DNA of 46,234 nt from contig JAQXSC010000104.1 in the NCBI GenBank assembly GCA_029218825.1, positions 1-46,234 on the forward strand, written 5' to 3'. A model generated the notes under the pieces. It was not told the origin of the DNA. It worked only from the letters and a program-made list of their open reading frames with translations, and did no database searches. The DNA comes from Oscillospiraceae bacterium. Its GTDB lineage: Bacteria; Bacillota; Clostridia; Oscillospirales; Acutalibacteraceae. The position numbers and the translations under genes were made by a program. Shown piece by piece: positions 34,002-43,506 of this stretch (within the stretch, counting starts at the first letter, position 1; every line of letters begins with the position of its first letter).

Positions 34002-34034
34002 AAATGTTATGTTAGATAAGGAGCGCAGATAATT

Positions 34035-35219
34035 ATGGAATATACCTTTTCGGACAGAACAAATAACCTGAAACCAAGCGCAATAAGAGAGATTTTTAAA
34101 TACGCCTCCGACCCGTCGGTAGTTTCCCTTTCCGCAGGAAATCCCTCGCCTGACGCTTTTCCTATAAAGGAACTTGAGGAAATATCCGCAAGACTGTTTA
34201 AGGAAAAACCTATTGAACTTTTACAGTACAGCATAACCGAGGGCTATGCTCCTTTAAGAAGTTATCTCCTTAAATATATGAAAGAAAAGTACAATATAGG
34301 CACAGAAAATGACGATATTTTAATCACCACCGGCGCACAGCAGATTATGGACTTTGCAACAAAATCTCTTGTAAACGAAGGTGATGTTATTATTACCGAA
34401 GCGCCCAGTTTTATCGGCTCACTAAACACCTTCCGTTCCTACAATGCAAGACTTGTGGGAGTTGAGGTTGAATCTGACGGAATGAATATGGAGAAGTTGG
34501 AACAGGCTTTGCAGAGCAATAATAATGTTCGATTTATCTACACAATTCCTAATTTCCAAAACCCCTCCGGCGTTACAATGAGCCTTGAAAAACGCAAAAA
34601 ATTATACGAACTTGCAAAGAAATACAGTGTGCTTATTGTTGAGGATAACCCTTACGGCGATTTGCGATACAGCGGTGAATTTTTACCTGCAATTAAAACT
34701 ATGGATAGTGAAAACATTGTGCTGTATGCAGGCAGTTTCAGCAAGGTAGTTTCTCCGGGTATGCGAGTAGCATATGTTATTGCTCCACAGCAGATTATTC
34801 AGAAAATGACCGTTTGTAAACAGGGAAGCGACGTACACACAAATATATGGTCGCAAATGGTTTGCTATGAATTTATGACAAAATATGACTTTGAAAAGCA
34901 CCTTGAAAATCTCCGTACAATTTACCGCAAAAAGGCGCAGTTCTGTATGGATTTGCTGGATAAATACTGTGTGCCGAATATTACATATGATAAGATAGAC
35001 GGCGGTTTATTTATATGGTGCAAACTTCCCCATAATGTAGATATGCTTGATTTCTGCAAAAAGGCTATTGAAAACAAGGTTTGCGTTGTACCGGGAAATG
35101 CTTTCTTAACAGATGAAAACGAAATAAGTCACGGTTTCAGAATAAACTTCTCTACTCCTACTGATGAGCAACTTGAAAAGGGCATCAGAATTTTAGGAGA
35201 ACTTGCAAAGAATATATAA
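34035..35219 (+). CDS. PLP-dependent aminotransferase (LysN/MocR-type class I)
   Basis: 394 residues. The N-terminus (SLSAGNPSPDAFP), TTGAQQIMDF, PNFQNPSGV, VEDNPYGDLRYSG, and the PLP lysine in GSFSKVVSPGMRVAY identify the 2-aminoadipate/MocR-like group without a GntR domain. It likely transaminates an aromatic or branched/dicarboxylic amino acid. AAGGAG is upstream. It lies 16 bp before trpS and is probably co-transcribed with it. Confidence 0.85.
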   Translation: MEYTFSDRTNNLKPSAIREIFKYASDPSVVSLSAGNPSPDAFPIKELEEISARLFKEKPIELLQYSITEGYAPLRSYLLKYMKEKYNIGTENDDILITTGAQQIMDFATKSLVNEGDVIITEAPSFIGSLNTFRSYNARLVGVEVESDGMNMEKLEQALQSNNNVRFIYTIPNFQNPSGVTMSLEKRKKLYELAKKYSVLIVEDNPYGDLRYSGEFLPAIKTMDSENIVLYAGSFSKVVSPGMRVAYVIAPQQIIQKMTVCKQGSDVHTNIWSQMVCYEFMTKYDFEKHLENLRTIYRKKAQFCMDLLDKYCVPNITYDKIDGGLFIWCKLPHNVDMLDFCKKAIENKVCVVPGNAFLTDENEISHGFRINFSTPTDEQLEKGIRILGELAKNI

Positions 35220-35235
35220 AGTGAGGTAGAAATAT

Positions 35236-36234
35236 ATGGAAAACGAAAAGAAAAAAATTGCTCTCAGTTTAATTCAGCCCAGCGGTACAATTACTTTAGG
35301 TAACTATCTGGGCGCTATCCGAAATTGGGTTACTATGCAGGAGGAATTTAACTGTATTTTTGCTTTGGCGGATTTGCACACAATTACCGTCAGACAGGAA
35401 CCTGCCAAAATGCGCAAGAATATTTTAGATGCGTATGCATCAATTCTTGCCTGTGGTATTGACGTTGAAAAATCTCTGTTCTTTATACAAAGTCACGTGA
35501 GCAGTCACGCAGAACTTGCATGGTTGCTTAACTGCTATACACAGTTCGGCGAACTTTCAAGAATGACCCAGTTTAAGGACAAAAGCGCAAAACACGCAGA
35601 CAACATTAACGCAGGTCTGTTTACATATCCCTCACTTATGGCTGCGGATATTTTGCTGTATCAGGCTGACTGTGTGCCTGTAGGCGCTGACCAGTTGCAA
35701 CACCTTGAACTGACACGTGATATTGCGAACCGCTTTAACGGTCTTTACGGAAATGTATTCAAAGTGCCAGAGGCTTACATTCCGAAGAACGGCGCAAGAG
35801 TTATGAGCCTGCAAGACCCTACAAGAAAGATGAGTAAATCCGACGAAAACGCAAACGGCTGCGTTCATCTCCTTGACCCACCGGAAGTAATTATGAAGAA
35901 GTTTAAACGTGCCATTACCGACAGCGAGGCTTGTGTACGATATGCAGAGGGCAAAGACGGAATTAACAACCTTATGGATATTTACGGTGCTGTTACAGGG
36001 CTTACCCACGAGCAGATTGAAAAGGACTTTGAGGGCAAGGGCTACGGCGACTTTAAGGTTGCAGTAGGCGAGGCTGTTGTAGAAACTTTAAGACCTATTA
36101 AAGCAGAGTACGAAAAACTTATTGCGGACAAAGCCTATCTTGAGGAGTGCTACAGAAAGTCAGACGATATTGCTCAAAAGATTTCTCAACGCACATTGAC
36201 AAAGGCTAAAAAGAAAATCGGATTCGTCTTGTAA
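35236..36234 (+). CDS. trpS: Tryptophan-tRNA ligase
   Basis: 332 residues, typical bacterial length. The class I HIGH-equivalent is TLGNYLGA near the N-terminus and the KMSKS loop is RKMSKSDENANG. GPSG-type QPSGTITLG and GADQLQHLELTRDIA are Trp-RS signatures. GTGAGGTAG precedes the ATG. No T-box or trp leader is seen. Confidence 0.97.
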   Translation: MENEKKKIALSLIQPSGTITLGNYLGAIRNWVTMQEEFNCIFALADLHTITVRQEPAKMRKNILDAYASILACGIDVEKSLFFIQSHVSSHAELAWLLNCYTQFGELSRMTQFKDKSAKHADNINAGLFTYPSLMAADILLYQADCVPVGADQLQHLELTRDIANRFNGLYGNVFKVPEAYIPKNGARVMSLQDPTRKMSKSDENANGCVHLLDPPEVIMKKFKRAITDSEACVRYAEGKDGINNLMDIYGAVTGLTHEQIEKDFEGKGYGDFKVAVGEAVVETLRPIKAEYEKLIADKAYLEECYRKSDDIAQKISQRTLTKAKKKIGFVL

Positions 36235-36236
36235 TA

Positions 36237-36247
36237 ATTGATAATGG
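36237..36247. repeat. AATTGATAATGG motif, site 2
   Basis: A short copy of the dispersed AATTGATAATGG motif immediately after the trpS stop. It is followed by AGTCCATTATTCATT, which partly inverts it. Confidence 0.4.
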
Positions 36248-36267
36248 AAAAAGTCCATTATTCATTA

Positions 36268-36305
36268 AAAAATCTCCGCAACCGAAGTGGTTGCGGAGGT
36301 TTTTG
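36268..36305. terminator. Bidirectional terminator between trpS and aspS
   Basis: AAAAATCTCCGCAACC (36268-36283) and GGTTGCGGAGGTTTTT (36289-36304), 16 bp with one mismatch/wobble, between convergent genes. Confidence 0.85.
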
Positions 36306-36306
36306 T

Positions 36307-38091
36307 TTATTCCTCTGTTGTTGATTTTATTTCAAGTCCTAAAACTTCAAGGCTTTCTGTATCAACTTCCGACGGGCATTGGCTCATAAGTTCAGATGCG
36401 TTCTGCACTTTAGGGAATGCGGTAACATCTCGAAGTGACTCTGCGCCGCAAAGGAGCATTGTAACTCGGTCAAGTCCGATTCCCATACCGCCGTGGGGCG
36501 GTGCGCCGTATTTGTAAGCCTCTACCAAGAAACCGAATTTAGCCTCGATTTCCTCGTCGGTCATTTTCAGCGCCTTAAACATTTTTTGCTGTAACTCATA
36601 ATCGGTAATACGGATTGAGCCGGAACTTAACTCCGTACCGTTCAGAGTTAAGTCGTACGCTTTTGCGATAACCTTGCCCGGGTCTGTGTCAAGATACTGC
36701 AAACAATCCTCTCTTGGCATTGTGAATGGGTGGTGCATAGCAACCCACTGACCGCTTTCCTCGTCATATTCAAAGAACGGAAAGTCAACAATCCACACGA
36801 ACTTAAACTCGTTGGGGATAATGTCAAGTCTTTTTGCAACAACCAGTCTTAACGCGCCCAAAACAGGAAGTGTAACGCTGTTTTTATCTGCAACAATCAA
36901 TACTACGTCGCCCTTTTCAGCACCGATTTCACTTAAAATATTTTCAAGTTCTCCCTCTTTCATAAACTTCTTGAAAGAGCAGGCAGGCTCATCATCAACC
37001 CATCTTACAAAAGCAAGACCCTTTGCGCCTATTCCGCGAACATACTCTGTGAGTTTGTCAATTTCCTTGCGAGTGTAGGTTGAGGCGGCATTTTTTGCAA
37101 CGATACAACGTACCGAACCGCCGTTCTCGATTGCCGAACTGAACACACCGAAATCGCTGTCCTTAACCAAGTGGGAAATGTTTTGGATTTTCATACCGAA
37201 ACGTACATCAGGCTTGTCGGAGCCGTAGTTTTCCATAGCGTCATTGTATGTCATTTTCTCAAATGGAGTAGCAAGGTCCTTGCCTAAAACTTCCTTGAAA
37301 AGTCGCTTGAACAAGCCCTCGTTTATCTCCATAATCTCGTCCATATCAGCAAAGGACAACTCCATATCAATCTGTGTAAACTCAGGTTGACGGTCTGCAC
37401 GTAAGTCCTCATCTCTGAAACAACGTGCAAGTTGGATATATCTGTCAAAACCTGACAGCATAAGTAGCTGCTTGTAAATCTGGGGTGACTGCGGAAGTGC
37501 GTAGAATTTGCCCTGATGTATTCTTGATGGAACAAGGTAGTCACGTGCGCCCTCAGGAGTGCTTTTTATCATCATTGGGGTTTCTATTTCTATAAAGTTG
37601 TTTTCATAGAAGTAATCCCTTGCAACCTTTGCAATCTTGCTGCGCATAATGATGTTTTCCTGTAATGGTCGTCTGCGCAAGTCAAGGTAGCGGTGCTTTA
37701 GACGTAATTCCTCGCCTGTTTTTGTATCGTCAACAATTTCAAATGGGGGAGTTTGAGCCTTTGACAAAATTCTCAACTCTGTTACCTGAATTTCGATATC
37801 TCCTGTGGGAATATCCTTGTTTTTAGCACTTCTCTCTGCAACTTTGCCCTTTACTCCAAGGACAAATTCACTACGGCAGGAGGAGGCTTTTTCAAAAATT
37901 TCCTTGTCTGTTGTATCGCTGAATGCAAGTTGAACTATACCTGTTCTGTCACGAAGGTCAATAAAAATAAGTTGACCTAAATCACGCTGACGCTGTACCC
38001 AGCCGAATATAGTAACTTCCCTGTCAACGTCGGTAATGCGTAAATCTCCGCACATATGGGTCCTTTTAAGACCTGTCATAAATTCTGCCAT
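36307..38091 (-). CDS. aspS: Aspartate-tRNA ligase
   Basis: 594 residues. An N-terminal OB-fold anticodon domain (TIFGWVQRQRDLGQLIFIDL) is followed by the class II core with FTQIDMELSF, a GAD insert and the motif 3 GIGLDRVTMLL near the end. GGAG lies 8 nt before the ATG. It is 5 bp after the hisS stop, the classic hisS-aspS operon. Confidence 0.97.
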   Translation of the reverse strand: MAEFMTGLKRTHMCGDLRITDVDREVTIFGWVQRQRDLGQLIFIDLRDRTGIVQLAFSDTTDKEIFEKASSCRSEFVLGVKGKVAERSAKNKDIPTGDIEIQVTELRILSKAQTPPFEIVDDTKTGEELRLKHRYLDLRRRPLQENIIMRSKIAKVARDYFYENNFIEIETPMMIKSTPEGARDYLVPSRIHQGKFYALPQSPQIYKQLLMLSGFDRYIQLARCFRDEDLRADRQPEFTQIDMELSFADMDEIMEINEGLFKRLFKEVLGKDLATPFEKMTYNDAMENYGSDKPDVRFGMKIQNISHLVKDSDFGVFSSAIENGGSVRCIVAKNAASTYTRKEIDKLTEYVRGIGAKGLAFVRWVDDEPACSFKKFMKEGELENILSEIGAEKGDVVLIVADKNSVTLPVLGALRLVVAKRLDIIPNEFKFVWIVDFPFFEYDEESGQWVAMHHPFTMPREDCLQYLDTDPGKVIAKAYDLTLNGTELSSGSIRITDYELQQKMFKALKMTDEEIEAKFGFLVEAYKYGAPPHGGMGIGLDRVTMLLCGAESLRDVTAFPKVQNASELMSQCPSEVDTESLEVLGLEIKSTTEE

Positions 38092-38096
38092 AATAA

Positions 38097-39395
38097 TTAC
38101 TCCTGTATATCTGCAAATTTTGCTGTCATCTGTAGTTGACTGAACTTTTCGGCAAAGGTTTCGTCAAGGGCGATTTCCGTCTGTTCGCCGGTAGTCATAT
38201 TCTTAACCTTGGCAACGCCCTGCTCAATCTCGTTGTCACCGATTACCATACTGAACTGTGCGCCGATTTTGTCTGCGTACTTCATCTGTGGGCGCAGACC
38301 TCTGCCTACAACGTCGGTTTCCGCATACAGACCGAAGTCACGAACACTGTTGATTATTTCAAAGGCTTTAGCCTGTGCGTTATCTCCAAGACCTGCAACA
38401 TAAAGGGCGCAGGTTTCCGGCTTTGGAATTTCAATACCCTGATTTTCCATAACCATCAAAAGCCTTTCAATACCCATAGCATAGCCTAATGAGGGCAAGT
38501 GCTGACCGCCTAATTCCTCAATCAAGCCGTCATATCTTCCGCCTCCGCATACTGTACCCTGACTTCCGATTGCGTCGGATACAAATTCAAAAACCGTCTT
38601 TGTGTAATAGTCAAGTCCACGGACAATGGTGGGGTTGATTTTATAGTGGATTTTTGCAATATCCAAGAACTTCTGCACTTGCTGAAAATGGCTCTGACAC
38701 TCATCGCAAAGGAAGTCAACAATCTTTGGTGCATTCTCGGCGATTTTTGAGCAAACAGGACTTTTGCAGTCCAAAATTCTCATAGGGTTTTTGTCAAGGC
38801 GAGTTAAACAGGTTTCGCACAAGTCACCCTTATATTCTTCAAAATATTCCTTTAATGCTTTGTGATACTCTGCTCTGCAGGTTGGACAGCCGATAGAGTT
38901 AATCTCCAAGTGCAAGTCCTTTATCTGCAATCTTTTGAAAATTGAATCCGCAAGAGAAATTACCTCTGCGTCTGCAAGTGGGGAAGAAGTGCCGTATTCC
39001 TCAATGCCGAACTGGTGAAATTCTCTCAATCTTCCTGCCTGGGGCTTTTCGTAGCGATAGCAGGAAGTCAGATAGTAAGCCTTAATGGGCAGACCCTCAT
39101 TAGTAAGGGAATGTTCAAGAATTGCTCTTGCCGCACCGGCTGTACCCTCAGGACGAAGTGTAACACTTTCCTTGCCCTTTGTTTCGAATGTATACATTTC
39201 CTTTTGCACAACGTCTGTAGTCTGTCCCACACCTCTTGCAAAAAGTTCGGTATGCTCAAAAACAGGAGTGCGGATTTCCTTAAATCCGAATTTTGAGGCT
39301 TCCTCACGCATTATACTTTCCACAAATTGCCAACGGTAACTTTCCTTTGGCAAAACGTCCTCTGTACCTTTAATTTTTTTAGTAATAATTCCCAT
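38097..39395 (-). CDS. hisS: Histidine-tRNA ligase
   Basis: 432 residues from ATG 39395, which has GGAGG 6 nt upstream; an upstream TTG at 39407 lies within that ribosome binding site. Class II motifs are IRTPVFEHTELFARG, RYEKPQAGRLREFHQFG, and the His-RS signatures YTKTVFEFV and GGGRYDGL. The C-terminal HGTP anticodon-binding domain is present. The upstream gap has a TGGGCGGC/GCTGCCCA stem without a T-run. Confidence 0.97.
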   Translation of the reverse strand: MGIITKKIKGTEDVLPKESYRWQFVESIMREEASKFGFKEIRTPVFEHTELFARGVGQTTDVVQKEMYTFETKGKESVTLRPEGTAGAARAILEHSLTNEGLPIKAYYLTSCYRYEKPQAGRLREFHQFGIEEYGTSSPLADAEVISLADSIFKRLQIKDLHLEINSIGCPTCRAEYHKALKEYFEEYKGDLCETCLTRLDKNPMRILDCKSPVCSKIAENAPKIVDFLCDECQSHFQQVQKFLDIAKIHYKINPTIVRGLDYYTKTVFEFVSDAIGSQGTVCGGGRYDGLIEELGGQHLPSLGYAMGIERLLMVMENQGIEIPKPETCALYVAGLGDNAQAKAFEIINSVRDFGLYAETDVVGRGLRPQMKYADKIGAQFSMVIGDNEIEQGVAKVKNMTTGEQTEIALDETFAEKFSQLQMTAKFADIQE

Positions 39396-39473
39396 TATAT
39401 CCTCCAAATAAATTACCTATATTACGCAACTAATGGGCAGCACAAAGCCGCCCAGTAGAAAAAAGTCTGTTGA

Positions 39474-39869
39474 TTATTTAAGAATGTTTCTCCAGTCAAG
39501 GTCGCCACGTTCAAGACCGTGGATAAGCACCTCGGCGGTAGCGATATTGGTAGCAACAGGAATGTTGTGCATATCGCACAGGCGGAGCAAATTCATATCG
39601 TTAGGCTCGTTTGGTTTTGGGCTTAAGGGGTCACGGAAGAACAGGAGCATATCAATTTCGTTACAGGCAATACGTGCCGCAATCTGCTGGTCACCGCCTT
39701 GAGAACCGGACAAAAATCCGGAAACCTTAAGTCCTGTAGCCTCGCTGACAATCTTTCCGGTAGTACCGGTAGCGCAAAGGTTGTTTCTGCTCAAAATTCC
39801 GCAATAAGCAATACAGAATTGAATCATCAGTTCCTTTTTCTCGTCATGGGCAATTAGTGCAATATTCAT
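39474..39869 (-). CDS. mgsA: Methylglyoxal synthase
   Basis: 131 residues. [24 protein letters not shown] (phosphate binding), [15 protein letters not shown] (catalytic Asp in GGDQQ) and [16 protein letters not shown] are diagnostic. It converts dihydroxyacetone phosphate to methylglyoxal as a phosphate-balance bypass. It ends the minD-mgsA segment of the rod/division cluster, an order seen in many Clostridia. Confidence 0.95.
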   Translation of the reverse strand: MNIALIAHDEKKELMIQFCIAYCGILSRNNLCATGTTGKIVSEATGLKVSGFLSGSQGGDQQIAARIACNEIDMLLFFRDPLSPKPNEPNDMNLLRLCDMHNIPVATNIATAEVLIHGLERGDLDWRNILK

Positions 39870-39926
39870 AATAACCTCCTACAACTTTCTTTTCCAAATC
39901 TAATTTCCAAAATCTATATTCAAAAT

Positions 39927-40670
39927 TTATTCTCCCCAATAAGCAAGGGGTACGTTATCGCCCTGCACACGTCTTGCAAGGCAGTCAAAAACCGTAGTAG
40001 CAGGGCTCCAATTAAGTCCCGCAAGTCCACGTTGCATAACCGCATTTATTCTCATATCATAAGGAACAAGGGCAATAAGCCTTATTCCGGCTGCGTCAAT
40101 AACTTCGTCCAAGTCGTAATAGCAACCCATTTTTTCAAAGGCTTTTCTGTCAAAGCGGTTGATTACAAGTCTTATATCCTTTATGTTGTTTTTCTCTAAC
40201 TTTCGCCTGATATTCACAGCGCCTCGAATACTTGTAGGCTCTGCGTTAGTGACCACCAAAGCGCTTTTGGCAGGGGCAGCCGCTGTGGCAAAACCTGAGC
40301 CGACTCCGGCAGGTGAATCGATTATAATGTAGTCGTAATCCTTTTCCAAGTCATTAACCAACTCTGTAAAAATATCGGGATTAATCTCGTTGTCTGCATC
40401 AAAAGGAGCAGCCATTATATAGAGGTTGTCCAGATTTCTGCTTTTGTAAACAGCCTCGCGGTTTTTACAGTTACCGCAAATAGCGTCGGAGCAGTCGAAA
40501 AGTATTTCGTTTTCAACGTCAAGCATAAGGTCAACCCCACGCATACCGCAGTCGCAGTCAATAAGCAGGACCTTTTTGTTTTGTTGTACCAAAGCCGCCG
40601 ACAAACATACGCTGACGGTGGATTTTCCTGTTCCGCCTTTGCCGGAGGCAACGACAATTATATTATTCAT
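39927..40670 (-). CDS. MinD-like ATPase
   Basis: 247 residues. The deviant Walker A is SGKGGTGKST, then LLIDCDCGMRGVDLML and IIIDSPAGVGSGFATA, which are MinD/ParA features. The C-terminus (QGDNVPLAYWGE) lacks the Lys-rich amphipathic helix that anchors MinD to the membrane. No minC or minE is beside it. It lies downstream of mrdA with its own promoter. It could be MinD or a MinD-family protein with another partner. Confidence 0.8.
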   Translation of the reverse strand: MNNIIVVASGKGGTGKSTVSVCLSAALVQQNKKVLLIDCDCGMRGVDLMLDVENEILFDCSDAICGNCKNREAVYKSRNLDNLYIMAAPFDADNEINPDIFTELVNDLEKDYDYIIIDSPAGVGSGFATAAAPAKSALVVTNAEPTSIRGAVNIRRKLEKNNIKDIRLVINRFDRKAFEKMGCYYDLDEVIDAAGIRLIALVPYDMRINAVMQRGLAGLNWSPATTVFDCLARRVQGDNVPLAYWGE

Positions 40671-40687
40671 AATACTACCTCATATAC

Positions 40688-40716
40688 ATTTTAGCACAAA
40701 AGCCTAAAAAGAGCAA
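40688..40716 (-). promoter_or_regulatory. Promoter of the MinD-like gene
   Basis: The minus strand has TTGCTC (40716-40711), 17 nt and an extended -10 TGC-TAAAAT (40693-40688). Confidence 0.6.
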
Positions 40717-40776
40717 CGAATTTTGTATTTTTTTATCGCCAAAAAAATCTGCTCTATTTTATGGAAAGTGCATAAT

Positions 40777-40801
40777 AAAAAGCAAGGCAACCTTGCTTTT
40801 T
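40777..40801 (-). terminator. Terminator after mrdA
   Basis: AAAAAGCAAGG / CCTTGCTTTTT (40777-40787, 40791-40801) with a 3-nt loop. It ends the mre-mrdA transcript. Confidence 0.7.
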
Positions 40802-40879
40802 AAATGGAAAATGTAAAATTGAAAATTGAAAAATTTGGTCGGGAAAAGAAGTTTATTTAAATATGCATTTTTCTGCACG

Positions 40880-40917
40880 TCCATCATTATCCATTATCAA
40901 TTATCAATTATCCATTA
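40880..40917. repeat. AATTGATAATTGATAATGG motif, site 3
   Basis: On the minus strand, right after the mrdA stop, GGATAATTGATAATTGATAA is followed by TGGATAATGATGG. It is the same motif as at 30969 and 36237. Confidence 0.55.
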
Positions 40918-42960
40918 TTTAAAGTATTCATCCAACAGCGCCTTTGCAACGCCCATACTGTATTTGCCGTATGCTCCGTGTTCAAGCACAACCGCAAGGG
41001 CAACTTGGGGCTTATCGTACGGAGCATAACAGATAAACACAGTATGGTCGGAGCCTGCGTTTTCCGCTGTACCGGTCTTTGCGGCAACATCAACTTTATA
41101 ATTGCCGAACACAGAATATGCCGTACCCCCTGTTGAACTTACAACAGAACGCATACCCTCTTGGACAGTTTTTAAATTTTTCATAGACACCCCTGAAGTA
41201 TCCATAATTTCAGGGTTTTTCGAATCGTATTTATATAGGGTTTTTGTCCGCTGGTAATTTGTGACTTTCTTTACAAGGTGAGTTTTCAGCCTTGTGCCGT
41301 CGTTGGCAATAGTTGCAACGTATGTTGCTAACTGAACAGGAGTAAATGCGTTGTCCGACTGGCCGATAGCCGCCTGGACTGTGTTGCCGTCTGTCCAAGT
41401 TCGGCTGTCACGTCCTGCAAGAAAACCGTTGCTTTCCGCAACCTCAAGTCCTGTTTTTTCACCAAGTCCGAACCGCTGGGCATATTGGTACATAGTATCA
41501 ATACCGAGTTTTCTGCCTGTTTCCGCAAAGTAGTAGTTACAACTGTGGGACAAAGCGGAATTTAAGTCGATAGAGCCGTGAGTACCCATACAGGCAACAG
41601 GGTTTGAGGGGTAATAATTGTAGTATTTTGTGCAGGTGATGTGAGTTGAGGGACTGATTACCTTTTCCTGTAATGCGGCACAGGCTACACAGGGCTTGAA
41701 AACCGAGCCGGGAGCAAAAGAGCCTACAAAGGCACGGTTATACATTGGCGCAGTTTTATCCTTTGCAAGTGAAACGTAATAGTCGCCGTATTTTGAATAT
41801 TTATTTAAATCATAGGTGGGATAACTTGCCGCTGCAAGTACGGAAAAATCCCTTACGTCAAGCATTACAACCGCCCCTGTTTCACAGTCCTCTCCGTGAT
41901 GTGCGCCGCTGTAAAGTGACTGTGCAAGGCCGTTTGATTTTGCGGCTTTGACCTGTGTTTCCAAAGCCTTGTTTGCAACGGACTGCAATTTTTCGTCTAT
42001 TGTTAAGTACAAGGTATCTCCGGGTTTTGCGTTCACTCCCTGAACAAGGTCGGTCACATTACCGTCGGAGTTTTTCTGTACGATTTTTTCACCGCCTACG
42101 CCTTTTAAAGTATCCTCGTATGCAAGTTCCAAACCGAATTTTCCTATACTGTCGTTATATCCGTAATCCTTGCCCTCGTTTGTTTTTTCCTCGTATTCCT
42201 CTTGGTTGATTTTTCCCAATGCACCTAAAATGTGGGGGGCAATATCACCCTGTGGATTAAAACGAGTTAGGTATGTCTGAATCTCAACACCCCTTACCCC
42301 CTGCATATTTTCGCTGACGATTGCCACCATATTGTTGCTTATATCCGTTGCGAAAACGTAGGGGTTTGTGTTGGAATAATAGGTGCGCTCCATATTGTAA
42401 CGGACAGATAAAAGTTGTCGTGTTTTCTCCTTGCTTTTCTGCTTTTCAACCTTATATCTTTCGCATAGGAGATTGATGCATTTTTCCGCTGAATCGCTTG
42501 TTTTCAAATTCAGAAAATCCTCTGATTTCAAGGTTTTTATTTCATCATATTTATCGGTATTAAAAGCATAGGAATTGCCCACAACCTTAATGGGCAGAAT
42601 ATCAATCCATTCCTCTTTACCTTTCTCCATAAGGGAAATTAGGGTCAAAATATTTTTATCCAACTTGTCCTGTTCAACAAAAAGTTTGTCGAAAACAATT
42701 TTGTAACCTGTTTTGTTTACAGCAAGTCCTTTTCCGTTGCAGTCAAGGATTTCTCCACGTGTAGCCTCCGCCTTAACTGTGTAGGCTGTTGAACGTTTGG
42801 CAACTTCTCGGTAGTTATCTCCCTCTAAAATCTGCCATTTAAAAAGTTGAACTCCAAATCCGCAGAATATCAAAACAGTGATAATTATGCAGATTACAGA
42901 ACGTCTTTGCAAAAACTTTTTTTCTTTGATTTTCTTTTCCTTGTCCTCGTTAGTCAGCAT
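40915..42960 (-). CDS. mrdA: Penicillin-binding protein 2
   Basis: 681 residues. One N-terminal transmembrane helix (about 22-42), a PBP dimer domain, then a transpeptidase with SxxK in APGSVFKPCV, SxN in HSCNYYF, and KTG in AAKTGTAE. It cross-links peptidoglycan during rod elongation with MreBCD. GGTGG precedes the ATG, 22 bp after mreD. Confidence 0.93.
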   Translation of the reverse strand: MLTNEDKEKKIKEKKFLQRRSVICIIITVLIFCGFGVQLFKWQILEGDNYREVAKRSTAYTVKAEATRGEILDCNGKGLAVNKTGYKIVFDKLFVEQDKLDKNILTLISLMEKGKEEWIDILPIKVVGNSYAFNTDKYDEIKTLKSEDFLNLKTSDSAEKCINLLCERYKVEKQKSKEKTRQLLSVRYNMERTYYSNTNPYVFATDISNNMVAIVSENMQGVRGVEIQTYLTRFNPQGDIAPHILGALGKINQEEYEEKTNEGKDYGYNDSIGKFGLELAYEDTLKGVGGEKIVQKNSDGNVTDLVQGVNAKPGDTLYLTIDEKLQSVANKALETQVKAAKSNGLAQSLYSGAHHGEDCETGAVVMLDVRDFSVLAAASYPTYDLNKYSKYGDYYVSLAKDKTAPMYNRAFVGSFAPGSVFKPCVACAALQEKVISPSTHITCTKYYNYYPSNPVACMGTHGSIDLNSALSHSCNYYFAETGRKLGIDTMYQYAQRFGLGEKTGLEVAESNGFLAGRDSRTWTDGNTVQAAIGQSDNAFTPVQLATYVATIANDGTRLKTHLVKKVTNYQRTKTLYKYDSKNPEIMDTSGVSMKNLKTVQEGMRSVVSSTGGTAYSVFGNYKVDVAAKTGTAENAGSDHTVFICYAPYDKPQVALAVVLEHGAYGKYSMGVAKALLDEYFK

Positions 42961-42982
42961 AATATCACCACCTTTGTGCAGG

Positions 42983-43492
42983 TTATCTGTCCCTTAAATT
43001 TTTATACAAATGCTTGTTAATCAGGTAAAAAACAGGGGATAACAAAATTGTGTAAAGTATTCTTGAAATATAGTGCTGTGCAAAGTACAGTCCGCCGTCA
43101 ATCCGCCCTTGGAATACGTAGAAAATTAAGAATTGCAAACAGATAAGTCCTGTAATAATTCCACCGCAAAAAGCCATTCCGTTTAAGAAATTTATCACCA
43201 TATAATCCCTGAAAATATTGCCGATAGCAAAGCAAATCAATGTGAGCATAAATGCGTAAAAGCCTATGCTTCCCCCTGTGCCTATATCAATTAAACTACC
43301 GCAGGCAAGTCCGAAAAACATAGCCGGAATTTCATTTTCGTAAAAGGCTATCGTCAAGGCAACAGGTATCAACAGCACAGGCCTGCCCCCTAAAATTTCA
43401 GGCAAAAAGAAGGGCGTACCCTGAACAATATAGATGATAAGTATCTCAAGGCTGTAGGCTAAATATCGGAATACAGTATATTTTTTCTCCAA
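42983..43492 (-). CDS. mreD: Rod shape-determining protein MreD
   Basis: 169 residues starting at TTG 43492 with AGGAGG 7 nt upstream. Five transmembrane helices; GRPVLLIPVALTIAFYENEI and FGLACGSLIDIGTGGSIGFYA are typical of MreD. It links MreC and PBP2 in the elongasome. Confidence 0.85.
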   Translation of the reverse strand: MEKKYTVFRYLAYSLEILIIYIVQGTPFFLPEILGGRPVLLIPVALTIAFYENEIPAMFFGLACGSLIDIGTGGSIGFYAFMLTLICFAIGNIFRDYMVINFLNGMAFCGGIITGLICLQFLIFYVFQGRIDGGLYFAQHYISRILYTILLSPVFYLINKHLYKNLRDR

Positions 43493-43506
43493 AGTACAGC
43501 CTCCTG

